Shown here piece by piece: positions 53,093-60,286 of a DNA stretch of 64,000 bases (positions are counted from its first letter, which is position 1; each line of letters begins with the position of its first letter). A program made the translations under genes and the position numbers. This stretch comes from JAWKOK01 sp963765875 (GTDB taxonomy: Bacteria; Chloroflexota; Anaerolineae; Caldilineales; Caldilineaceae), in the NCBI GenBank assembly GCA_963765875.1, contig CAVXYK010000015.1:62001-126000 (forward strand), read 5' to 3'. The notes under the pieces are model-generated. The model was not told where the DNA came from, ran no database searches, and was given only the letters and a program-made list of their open reading frames with translations.

Positions 53093-54220
53093 TTAGTAAT
53101 GGATCACGCTGCGGATGCTCTCGCCGGCGTGCATCAACTCGAAGGCCTCGTTGATTTCATCCAGGCTCATGGTGTGGGTGATGAAGTCGCTCAGCGCGAA
53201 CTCGCCATCCATGTAGCGTTCCACATAGCCCGGCAGTTCGCTTCGGCCCTTGACGCCGCCAAACGCCGTGCCGCGCCAGACGCGCCCGGTGACAAGCTGG
53301 AACGGCCGTGTGCTGATCTCTTCACCCGACGCAGCCACGCCGATGATCACCGACTCGCCCCAGCCCTTGTGGCAGCATTCCAGGGCCGAGCGCATCACAT
53401 CCACGTTGCCGATACATTCGAAGGAGAAGTCCACGCCGCCGTCGGTCAGTTCAACGATGTAGTCCTGGATCGGCCCATCGATGGTCAATGGATTGACGCA
53501 ATCGGTGGCGCCCAACTGGGTGGCCAGCTCGAACTTGCGCTCGTTGAGGTCGATGGCAATGATGCGCGAGGCTTTGGCCATGGCCGCGCCGATGACGACC
53601 GAGAGGCCGATGCCGCCCAACCCAAAGACGGCAACGGTATCGCCTTCCTGTACCTTGGCCGCATTCTTCACCGCGCCCATGCCCGTGGTAACGCCGCAGC
53701 CCAGCAGACAGACCTCCTTCAGGTCGGCGGCCGGGTTAATCTTGGCCAGCGAGATCTCGGGCAGCACGGTATATTCGCTGAAGGTGGAGGTGCCCATGTA
53801 GTGGTAGATCGGCTCGCCGTCCTTATAGAAGCGCGTCGTGCCGTCGGGCATCAAGCCTTTGCCCTGGGTGGCGCGGATCTTCTGGCAGAGGTTGGTCTTG
53901 CCGGAGAGGCAGAACTTGCATTCGCCACATTCGGGCGTGTAGAGCGGAATCACATGGTCGCCGACCGCCACCGAGGTGACCCCTTCGCCCAGTTGCTCGA
54001 CTATGCCGCCGCCCTCATGGCCAAGGATGCAGGGAAAGACGCCCTCGGAATCAGCCCCGGAGAGCGTGTAGGCATCGGTGTGGCAGACGCCGGTGGCGAT
54101 GAGCCGCACCAGGACCTCACCCGCCTGCGGCGGCATGACGTCAACCTCCTCAATCTGCAGCGGCTGATTGGGCCCCCAGGCAACGGCGGCGCGCGATTTG
54201 ATAAAATTGGTGGTGTCCAT
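53093..54220 (-). CDS. frmA: S-(hydroxymethyl)glutathione dehydrogenase / class III alcohol dehydrogenase
   Basis: 375 aa. Class III ADH throughout: CHTDAYTLSGADSEG, PCILGHEGGGIVEQLGEG (catalytic zinc), CGECKFCLSGKTNLC (structural zinc), GTSTFSEYTVLPEISLAKI, LLGCGVTTGMGAVKNAA, FGLGGIGLSVVIGAAMAKA (NAD fold) and DGGVDFSFECIGNVDVMR. It oxidises the formaldehyde-glutathione adduct to S-formylglutathione. Paired with frmB. The gene implies that this organism has glutathione or a substitute thiol. Confidence 0.96.
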   Translation of the reverse strand: MDTTNFIKSRAAVAWGPNQPLQIEEVDVMPPQAGEVLVRLIATGVCHTDAYTLSGADSEGVFPCILGHEGGGIVEQLGEGVTSVAVGDHVIPLYTPECGECKFCLSGKTNLCQKIRATQGKGLMPDGTTRFYKDGEPIYHYMGTSTFSEYTVLPEISLAKINPAADLKEVCLLGCGVTTGMGAVKNAAKVQEGDTVAVFGLGGIGLSVVIGAAMAKASRIIAIDLNERKFELATQLGATDCVNPLTIDGPIQDYIVELTDGGVDFSFECIGNVDVMRSALECCHKGWGESVIIGVAASGEEISTRPFQLVTGRVWRGTAFGGVKGRSELPGYVERYMDGEFALSDFITHTMSLDEINEAFELMHAGESIRSVIHY

Positions 54221-54501
54221 AGGATTCGATTCTCCGGTGATGGTGGGCTGATGGTTTGTTGGCGGTTGTTGGGCTGTCGACGATATTCTTCGCCCATTCT
54301 AGGGTGAAGTTGGCACGGTCTCCGCAATGTCTCACCCAATGGGGCGCACGAACGCACGGAGGATCAAGCAGAGCAACGGTCAAGCGCTGACGGTCAAGAA
54401 ACCAGCAGCGGCACAACATCCAGATCCTCTCGATGCTGCTGCCCAGGGCAATGGAGAGACTAACGGCCATCTCTAGCTTGACAAGCGACCACTCCCAATG
54501 G

Positions 54502-54849
54502 TCATGTCGGATAGCCGGATTCGCCCTTCATTTCTTCCCGGATCACACGCCGCAGTACGCTCTCGATCTCCTCAGTTCGAATGCTCTCTTTCAGCGCCTC
54601 GTTGATCAAGGTCTGATATCCGCGGCCACCAGCCTCTGATTTGAAGTGATCGACTACTTCAGCATCAAGATAGATATTGACGCGTACCTTCCCCTTGGCA
54701 GCAGGCTTACCGCCAACACGCGGCGTGGCGTGCGCCATCTGTTCAGCGGTGATTTCCGGGATATCACTCAGATCGATGTCATCATCATTCATGTTTTCGA
54801 GAGCGTCCCAATCAGTCAGCGAAGCCTTCGTAGTAGATTTTTTGTTCAT
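54502..54849 (-). CDS. brnA: BrnA-type antitoxin
   Basis: 115 aa. The acidic N-terminal half binds toxin (DALENMNDDDIDLSDIPEIT), and the C-terminal half has the ribbon-helix-helix core VRVNIYLDAEVVDHFKSEAG with YQTLINEALKESI. BrnA neutralises BrnT and represses their own promoter as dimers. It begins inside the end of brnT, as usual for the pair. The tail IRTEEIESVLRRVIREEM is longer than in many BrnA proteins. Confidence 0.92.
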   Translation of the reverse strand: MNKKSTTKASLTDWDALENMNDDDIDLSDIPEITAEQMAHATPRVGGKPAAKGKVRVNIYLDAEVVDHFKSEAGGRGYQTLINEALKESIRTEEIESVLRRVIREEMKGESGYPT

Positions 54850-55115
54850 ACTTTGTCGCCTTTCGCATGGATATGACTCTGATCATATCCCCTCGCTCCG
54901 AGTGGGCAATAACCACGACAGCGTCGCGGCAGCAAACCAAGTGTCACAAACCGATCCTCGCCGTAGTCGAAACGATCGTCCGCAAATGTGAACGTTGCTC
55001 CAGCGAAGACCGTAGCCACATCTGCAAAATCCAGACGATGTTTGCGAAGGTTGGATTCCCTTTTGGCATCATCCCACCCGAATTCCTTATTGATATTGTA
55101 TGTATATAAATACAC
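54840..55115 (-). pseudogene. brnT: BrnT-type ribonuclease toxin with a frameshift
   Basis: From ATG 55115 the sequence is a BrnT toxin: FGWDDAKRESNLRKHRLDFADV, FTFADDRFDYGEDRFVTLGLL. It leaves frame in CTGCCGCGAC at about 54928; removing one C gives RDAVVVIAHSERGDMIRVIS, then MRKATKYEQ, as expected for BrnT, and a stop beyond the brnA start. As written, translation ends at 54846 with an unrelated tail, removing the catalytic C-terminal His/Arg/Tyr. The toxin is therefore inactive, or the extra C is a sequencing error. TTGACA and TACAAT-like boxes lie at 55122-55095 (minus strand). Confidence 0.82.
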
Positions 55116-55327
55116 ATGTCAAGTCAGAGAAAGGGGGTATGATGCAGAACTATATTGCTATTGCGGCCACTGATATCCTTGGACCGCGTTTTGCGGCTGA
55201 TGCCGATGGCCAATGCTGCATCTGTGATGCGCCAGTTTGTCTATACGGTGGCTGGCCAAGTGCCGTTTCTAATCCATTCAGTTCATGCTGATTGCCAGCT
55301 TTGCTGCCAGCTAGGAAAATTTTCCTA

Positions 55328-55987
55328 TCAAACAAAGCCCTCCTCAACCAACACACTCCCCGATTCGGTAATCTCATGGCGCTGGCCGGAACCCATCACC
55401 ACACGGCTCCAGCTTTCGACCATCAGCTTGGTCTTGGCGCCCTGGCCTTCCAGCTTGAAGTAGAAGCCGCCATACATGCCTGCAACGGGAAACGCCATGT
55501 TGGGATTTTCCAACTCAAGCAGCACGGCCAACTCCGGCAGGCGGAGCGCGTGTCGGTCGACCAACTCGCCTGCTCGCTCCCGAATCATGGCATGGAAATG
55601 GGTCTGGATAGCGGCAAGCTGTTCGAGGGGAACAAGGTGCTTGTAGTCCGGTTCAAGAAGATCAACCAGACGTCTGTGTCCCAGTCGCTCTGCGATGTCG
55701 ACGGCACGCTCTCCGCTGGAGGTCGGTAGTGTTCTCCATGCGCCCAGCCCGATCAGCCGGCTGACCACGTCGACCGGCGCATTGCCGAATGCCGCCTGGT
55801 GCAGCGGGGTGAAGAATGATCTTCCGTCCAGCCGCCAGGCGTTGACAGAGACCCGATTGCCATCCAGGATCTCTAAGACGCCGGTCCAATCAAAGCGTCT
55901 AGCTGCATCTGCCAAAGCTTGGCGCGGGAGCGCAAATGCGGGATCGAGGGTGCTCGATTGAGTGGCGGCGTTCCAGGTGGAGGACAT
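55328..55987 (-). CDS. Ankyrin-repeat protein
   Basis: 219 aa from ATG 55987. Two to three ankyrin units: RFDWTGVLEILDGNRVSVNAW, SFFTPLHQAAFGNAPVDVVSRLIGLGA and GERAVDIAERLGHRRLVDLLE. The second half is another domain (VPLEQLAAIQTHFHAMIRE, ELAVLLELENPNMAFPVAGM, FYFKLEGQGAKTKLMVESWSR) that I do not recognise. A protein-binding role is likely. Sequence before 55987 is a repeat element. Confidence 0.82.
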   Translation of the reverse strand: MSSTWNAATQSSTLDPAFALPRQALADAARRFDWTGVLEILDGNRVSVNAWRLDGRSFFTPLHQAAFGNAPVDVVSRLIGLGAWRTLPTSSGERAVDIAERLGHRRLVDLLEPDYKHLVPLEQLAAIQTHFHAMIRERAGELVDRHALRLPELAVLLELENPNMAFPVAGMYGGFYFKLEGQGAKTKLMVESWSRVVMGSGQRHEITESGSVLVEEGFV

Positions 55988-56009
55988 GGCGCGCTCTCGT
56001 GTGGTGTGG

Positions 56010-56155
56010 TGACCGAAATTTGTCACAGATGGACACAGATAAAAGTGTGATTTCCACAGATATTTTTCAGACGTCCAGAGGAATCCCAGAATTATCTGTA
56101 TCCCATCCATTTCCTATCTGTGTCCATCTGTGACAAAGGTTGTTGCAGTGGGTCA
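56010..56155. repeat. TIR hairpin family element (CACAGATG interior), degenerate ends
   Basis: TGACCGAAATTTGTCACAG to CTGTGACAAAGGTTGTTGCAG and TGGGTCA. The interior has TCACAGATGGACACAGATA against TATCTGTGTCCATCTGTGA with CCAGAGGAATCCCAGAATTA as centre. It resembles copies A and B. It overlaps the 3' end of the gene at 56092. Confidence 0.8.
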
Positions 56156-56463
56156 GCGTCAGCGCGGGGGGCGCAGTAGACCAATTCGTAGACATAGGAC
56201 TTGGCCCTCTTCTTGCTGACCCAGTCGCCGGGCGGCGGATGGTCGCCCTGGTCTGCAGGCAGCACGTCCCAGAGGCGTCCGGTAACGAGCCCGCTCTCTT
56301 CATAGAGTGCGACCCAGCCCAAGGTAGATCGATACACGATCCAGAGATCACGGTCGCGGCGTTTGTAGCCGATCTGGCCGTCGGCGAGCGGTGTGCGATC
56401 GAACTGGTAGACAAGAACATCGCTTCTGCGGCGCAGTTCGAAATAGTTGTGGTTTGTTGTCAT
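56092..56463 (-). CDS. Hypothetical protein whose C-terminus comes from a repeat element
   Basis: 123 aa. The N-terminal about 105 residues (ELRRRSDVLVYQFDRTPL, DLWIVYRSTLGWVALYEE, VYELVYCAPRAD) look like a genuine protein of unknown family with strands and aromatic residues. The last about 18 residues (LQQPLSQMDTDRKWMGYR) are coded by the TIR hairpin element at 56010-56155, which also supplies the stop. The original C-terminus may have been lost. Confidence 0.6.
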   Translation of the reverse strand: MTTNHNYFELRRRSDVLVYQFDRTPLADGQIGYKRRDRDLWIVYRSTLGWVALYEESGLVTGRLWDVLPADQGDHPPPGDWVSKKRAKSYVYELVYCAPRADADPLQQPLSQMDTDRKWMGYR

Positions 56464-56521
56464 CGGGTTTCTCCAGGATGTAGTTTCCGCAGTACCGCTT
56501 TGCCTCTTTCCGTCATGATGG

Positions 56522-56818
56522 TCACCAGTTATCGGCCAGGTCAGTCCAGTTCTGATTCAGCAACTCGATCAAGTCGATCTTTCGTGAGCGTCGCCAGCCC
56601 TTGAGCTGTTTTTCGCGCTCAATCGCAATGTGCACATCGTTCGTTGTTTCATAGTAGACCAGGCGATGAGTGCGATATTGGGCCGTGAACGTTGCTCCTT
56701 GACCATCCTTGTGCTGGCGAACACGTCGTTCCAAATTGTTGGTCATACCGATGTATAAGGCTCGTGACCAACTTGCCATGATATAGACGTAGTATTCTTT
56801 GTTGCCGGGGGGTTGCAT
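56522..56818 (-). CDS. GIY-YIG domain nuclease-like protein
   Basis: 98 aa. The GIY-YIG core starts YYVYIMASWSRALYIGMTNN, with LERRVRQHKDGQGATFT (Arg), RLVYYETTNDVHIAIEREKQLKGWRR (catalytic Glu) and NPxW-like NQNWTDL. Length and order fit the small UPF0213-like bacterial group; some act in DNA repair or are mobile, most are uncharacterised. Confidence 0.93.
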   Translation of the reverse strand: MQPPGNKEYYVYIMASWSRALYIGMTNNLERRVRQHKDGQGATFTAQYRTHRLVYYETTNDVHIAIEREKQLKGWRRSRKIDLIELLNQNWTDLADNW

Positions 56819-56898
56819 GGATTCTCCTCTTGCCGAGTATCTTGCCGCAACGAAGGCGGTCTATTGTCATGCTGAGCGGGTCAGACAGACCACTTCAG

Positions 56899-57266
56899 CA
56901 TGACAATAGGGGCATCGTTGCGTGTTGTCAATTGGTTGCCGAAACGAAGGCGATTCTCTGTCATCCTGAGCGAGTCGGGCAGACCCCATCACTTGCCATT
57001 CAGGCTAGCGAAGGATCTTGAGTTCCAAGATGTCAAGATGCTTCGTTGAACGTTTATCAGAGGCGGCATTTTTTGCGCTGAGCATGACAATAGGTGCATC
57101 GTTGCGTGTTGTCAATAGGTTGCCGACACGAAGGCGATTCTCTGTCATCCTGAGCGAGTCGAGTAGGCCCCATCACTTGCCATTCAGGCTAGCGAAGGAT
57201 CTTGAGTTCCAAGGCGCCAAGATCCTTCGCTAGCTGTTTATCGTGGGCGGCGTTTTTTTCGCTGAG
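56899..57266. repeat. Two tandem 184-bp repeats in a truncated-gene region
   Basis: Units 56899-57082 and 57083-57266 are about 90% alike, beginning CATGACAATAGGnGCATCG and containing CTGTCATCCTGAGCGAGTCG, GCGAAGGATCTTGAGTTCC. Half-units with the same words (TGACAATAGG) precede and follow. This type of sequence is dispersed in many bacterial genomes. It adjoins the broken methyltransferase gene. Confidence 0.8.
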
Positions 57267-57287
57267 CCGCTCAGGATGACAATAGGG

Positions 57288-57446
57288 AGATCGTAGGCCC
57301 GCGCCCAGTTCCAGCACACGCTTGGGGCCGGGGCCGGCGAGTTCCTCAATCAATGCAGCGTTCTCACGATTGGTCTGAGAAATCTCCTCTTCGTAGACGC
57401 CGGACCAAGCGTTCTGTTTATGGTAGAAATCAAGCACCCACTCCAT
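57288..57446 (-). pseudogene. N-terminal fragment of a SAM-dependent methyltransferase
   Basis: From ATG 57446 the sequence reads MEWVLDFYHKQNAWSGVY and ends in the SAM-binding motif I RVLELGAG; then it runs straight into repeat-derived sequence (LRSPYCHPERLSEK) and stops at 57189. The remaining about 200 residues of a normal methyltransferase are absent from the window. The start overlaps the end of the SGNH hydrolase gene, so the two were once one operon. The repeat arrival or a deletion between repeats removed the rest. Confidence 0.75.
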
Positions 57447-58011
57447 TCTCACCTCCATCTGTTCCATCGTCTGTTGGATTCCCTATTCCCAGCCAATCTG
57501 AGACCATTGGCCGTGCATAGGTCGCCAGGGCTTCATAGGCATCTTCGGTCAAGTGCAGACCATCCTCGATATAGAATCGCTCCATCGGCCGGCCATGCTG
57601 GACAAAGACGTCGTTGCTCTCGACGTAGAGATCGCCCGCCGGGAGGTTACGGCGAATGGCGCCATTCAATCGTTCGATGAGATCCCATTTGCCCAGCTTC
57701 TGCGGCGCTTTGATGATACCGAAATAGGCGAAGGCTGTCTCCGGCGAGTAGGCAGCAACAATCTGACGGCAACGCGCTACGTTGGCGACAATCTCATCTT
57801 CCGCAACGTCGGCATTGATGTCGTTGCTGCCACAGTAGAACAAGACAACATCCGGTGATTCAGCGCAAAGCACGTTGGCAAATCGTTGAACCCAGTCTGC
57901 GGTGATGGTACCGCCGACGGCACGGTTGACCACAGGCGCTTCAGGCGAGATCTCGGTCAGGCTGCGCCATGCCTCAAAGATCGAACTGCCGACAAGGAGT
58001 ACCCTTTTCAT
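57430..58011 (-). CDS. SGNH/GDSL family hydrolase
   Basis: 193 aa. The four SGNH blocks are visible: VLLVGSSIFEAW (nucleophile Ser), NRAVGGTITADWV (Gly), VVLFYCGSNDINAD (Asn) and FYIEDGLHLTEDAY (Asp and His). It is a cytosolic esterase or acetylhydrolase of the lysophospholipase-like type; no signal peptide is present. Its 3' end overlaps the methyltransferase fragment by 17 bp. Confidence 0.92.
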   Translation of the reverse strand: MKRVLLVGSSIFEAWRSLTEISPEAPVVNRAVGGTITADWVQRFANVLCAESPDVVLFYCGSNDINADVAEDEIVANVARCRQIVAAYSPETAFAYFGIIKAPQKLGKWDLIERLNGAIRRNLPAGDLYVESNDVFVQHGRPMERFYIEDGLHLTEDAYEALATYARPMVSDWLGIGNPTDDGTDGGENGVGA

Positions 58012-58171
58012 CTGGCTTCTGCCCTCGTTGATATGGAAATGACATTTTTCGTTTTAGAACGCGGGGATACTATAGCTCATCACCAGAGAAGCGTTCAAGG
58101 AGGCCGAACAATATGGTTAGCTTGCGGAAACCAATGAGTTCGGTGGGTCTTCAGGCTAGCCTGAAGAAAGC

Positions 58172-58210
58172 AACAAAAAACGGGACGCTGAGAGCGTCCC
58201 GTTTTTTGTT
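58172..58210. terminator. Bidirectional intrinsic terminator
   Basis: AACAAAAAACGGGACGCT pairs with its complement around GAG, with A6 and T6 at the two sides. A separate perfect 18-bp palindrome CTTCAGGCTAGCCTGAAG lies just before it (58149-58166). About 400 bp here has no gene. Confidence 0.85.
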
Positions 58211-58422
58211 CAATTTTGCGGCATCGGAGGTATTGGTGGCATTGATCTGATTAGGACCGTGCCAGTAGCGTCTTGCGTACTTAGTTTACTCAATACGCAG
58301 GCTCTCCATGATCTGCCAGCAGTGGCGAGTTCAGTGGCTTGCGATTTAGGACAAAGAAAGATCTAGACCACGGCCAATGCCTGTCACAGGATCGACCGTG
58401 TCTGTTCATCGGCTATCTTCCA

Positions 58423-58926
58423 TCAGGGGATGGTAACAACGGTGAGTGCAGCTTGCTCGGCGAAAAATTCGGCCATCGCTTCCCAGCGATACGCTGATAT
58501 TTCATCGTCACCCAGCGTCGTCAGATCGACAAGAGCAGGCTGCGCGGCATAATACTGAGCCATCGCTTCCCAACGGTATGCTGAGATGTCAGCGTCGCTC
58601 AGTGTGGTTAGATCGACAAGGGTAGGTTGCGCGGCGTAATATTGAGCCATTGCTTCCCAACGGTATGCTGAGATGTCAGCATCATTTAGCGTGGTCAGGT
58701 CGAATTGCGCCGGCTGTCCTGCGTAGAACGCAACTGTTGCTTGCCAACGGTATGTCAGGATTTCATCATCGCTCAGGGTGGCCAGGCTGGCAGGGGCGGT
58801 GTCTTGGGCCAAAATCCGGGTGCTGTAGAACCCGGACCCTCCGGCAAGAATGACGCCAACCAAGATGGCGACTCGAACGGCGATTCGAACATAGTGGAGT
58901 CTGACTCTAATCGATTGTATGATCAT
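58423..58926 (-). CDS. Exported protein with four 29-residue repeats
   Basis: 167 aa from ATG 58926. Basic residues and a hydrophobic segment (VAILVGVILAGGSGFY) form a signal or anchor. Then come four units of 29 aa with consensus TTLsDaDISAYRWEAMAqYYA plus AQPtLVDL; the DNA period is 87 bp and the second and third are almost identical. Each unit is predicted helix-turn-helix with invariant Tyr-Arg-Trp. I do not recognise the repeat. Repeat number may vary by recombination. The upstream region shares a 65-bp sequence with that of the GYD gene. Confidence 0.75.
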   Translation of the reverse strand: MIIQSIRVRLHYVRIAVRVAILVGVILAGGSGFYSTRILAQDTAPASLATLSDDEILTYRWQATVAFYAGQPAQFDLTTLNDADISAYRWEAMAQYYAAQPTLVDLTTLSDADISAYRWEAMAQYYAAQPALVDLTTLGDDEISAYRWEAMAEFFAEQAALTVVTIP

Positions 58927-59045
58927 GGGTTTCCTCTGAATAGCGGCCATTCGCTGATCTGGACCGGCGGAAATGGGTAGACACACGGGGACGCATGTGG
59001 TGCCCAAGTGGCGACACCAGATCCCAATCCTACGCCAATCGTCTG

Positions 59046-59110
59046 CGCTATGATAGACAAGAATTTGCCTACTTGAGGGTCAATTCCACTACATTAATTT
59101 GTAGTCTTGG
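59046..59110 (-). promoter_or_regulatory. Conserved 65-bp upstream sequence, copy 1 (repeat-protein gene)
   Basis: Aligns without gaps to 60174-60240: common blocks are GATAGACAAGAAT, CCTACTTG and CTACAnnAATTTGTA (plus-strand reading), the last a palindrome. It lies about 120 bp upstream of the repeat-protein start. Probable promoter or operator shared by two genes. Confidence 0.6.
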
Positions 59111-59123
59111 TTCAGCTGGTGCG

Positions 59124-59546
59124 TTATCGGGCGGTTTCCATGAACTGATTCAACGCAAGGCAGTTTGCTGCCAGCGCACCTTCCAACAGGGTTACGGCTT
59201 CACCCTCCGGAATGCCGGTTGCTTGGAAGGTTGATGCCCAGACAAGTTCGGCCTGGTTCGGACCCAAATCGCTTATCGTCATACTGGTCAGGCAGTTGCC
59301 AAAGGGGGTATCCGTCAGCAGGGTGTAGCTCAGCCGCTGGGCAGACGCGTCCAGTGTCTCGAGTTCCTCGACGATAGTGCTGCCGTCAATGGCGGTCAGT
59401 AAACGCCGCGCACCAACGCCATCGCCCGCTATCGTACAGTCGGCGACGCCGTCCAGGTACTGATCGGCCATACCGAAGGCGCTAATCACTTGCCAGATGG
59501 CATCTGCAGACGCGTTGATCACGATTTTACTGGATGCCTGAGCCAT
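59124..59546 (-). CDS. SRPBCC family protein (polyketide cyclase/MxaD-like)
   Basis: 140 aa from ATG 59546; ATG 59561 is also possible. The START-like fold is clear: ASSKIVINASADAIWQVIS, GDGVGARRLLT, IVEELETLDASAQRLSYTLL, FGNCLTSMTISDLGPNQAEL and LEGALAANCLALNQFME. These proteins bind a hydrophobic ligand in a cavity. A close layout is the MxaD/polyketide-cyclase-2 group. Between this gene and GYD is a 118-bp TIR element. Confidence 0.88.
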   Translation of the reverse strand: MAQASSKIVINASADAIWQVISAFGMADQYLDGVADCTIAGDGVGARRLLTAIDGSTIVEELETLDASAQRLSYTLLTDTPFGNCLTSMTISDLGPNQAELVWASTFQATGIPEGEAVTLLEGALAANCLALNQFMETAR

Positions 59547-59606
59547 ATTCCCGCCTACCATGGATACATTGAAGGTGTGCTGGTCTGGCTTTTTCTCAAA
59601 GCATGG

Positions 59607-59724
59607 CACTACAACGGATTTGGAGTGGGAAAGGATTAGGTTCATCGTGGAAAACGGGTCGGATTCTATCCGAGAACTGCCTCGACCAGTCAATAATCCG
59701 TTCCAGATTTGATCCGTTGTAGTG
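59607..59724. repeat. 118-bp element with CACTACAACGGAT inverted ends
   Basis: CACTACAACGGAT (59607-59619) pairs with ATCCGTTGTAGTG (59712-59724). The arm resembles TGACTCCACTACAACGGG at 34897, so it belongs to the wider TIR family. It lies in the leader of the SRPBCC gene. Confidence 0.75.
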
Positions 59725-59765
59725 TTTTTCCAGCTCAACCACAGAAAAAACTAGAACTTGGAATT

Positions 59766-60086
59766 CTACTGTCCCGGCGGTCGATAGATAGGCGACTTTT
59801 TCGCTGCCGCATCCATCTCCTCAGCGGTCAAAAGCACGGTGACCTTGACGGTAGCGGTCCCGGCCGCGCTGGCCGTCAGTGATACTGCCGCTGCGTTGAT
59901 GTTATCCGGCATGTCGGCAATGACGAATAGATCGGTTTCACCAAAGGCAAAGTAAAAGGCCTCTATCGTGCCTCCAACCGATCCAGCCAGCTTCTCGACG
60001 ACTGCGCGTCGGCTGGAACCGCCCTCTTTGAGCAAACCTTTGGTTCCTTCACCGGTATAGTTGGCTTGAATGAGATACTTCGCCAT
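59766..60086 (-). CDS. GYD domain protein
   Basis: 106 aa. The start MAKYLIQANYTGEGTKGLL and GSSRRAVVEKLAGSVGGTIEAFYFAFGETDLFVI are the GYD-domain signature, with PDNINAAAVSLTASAAGTATV and an MDAAAKK helix after it. Family members are small alpha-beta proteins, often stress-associated; function unknown. The upstream region contains copy 2 of the 65-bp shared sequence. Confidence 0.92.
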   Translation of the reverse strand: MAKYLIQANYTGEGTKGLLKEGGSSRRAVVEKLAGSVGGTIEAFYFAFGETDLFVIADMPDNINAAAVSLTASAAGTATVKVTVLLTAEEMDAAAKKSPIYRPPGQ

Positions 60087-60173
60087 AGTTGATTTTCCTT
60101 CTGTTTTTTGCGCTCCTGGTTGCAGGACGCAATGTGGGGTTATTTGGAGAACTCATCATACGGTTATGTGCCG

Positions 60174-60240
60174 CGCTGCGATAGACAAGAATCGACCTAC
60201 TTGCACAGCGACTTATCTACAAAAATTTGTAATAAGGGCC
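60174..60240 (-). promoter_or_regulatory. Conserved 65-bp upstream sequence, copy 2 (GYD gene)
   Basis: Matches 59046-59110 without gaps (about two thirds identical). It lies about 90 bp upstream of the GYD start and just beyond the end of the response regulator gene. The palindrome CTACAAAAATTTGTA could be a regulator site. Confidence 0.6.
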
Positions 60241-60286
60241 AGATAAGAAAGGGAGGGGATCAAGGGAACTGGGGTAGTAGTGGGTA

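Noticed and set aside
53099..54307. 402-codon open frame on the plus strand opposite frmA
   Set aside because: A shadow of a highly conserved class III ADH gene. The product is His/Ala/Gly/Asp-rich with no domain.
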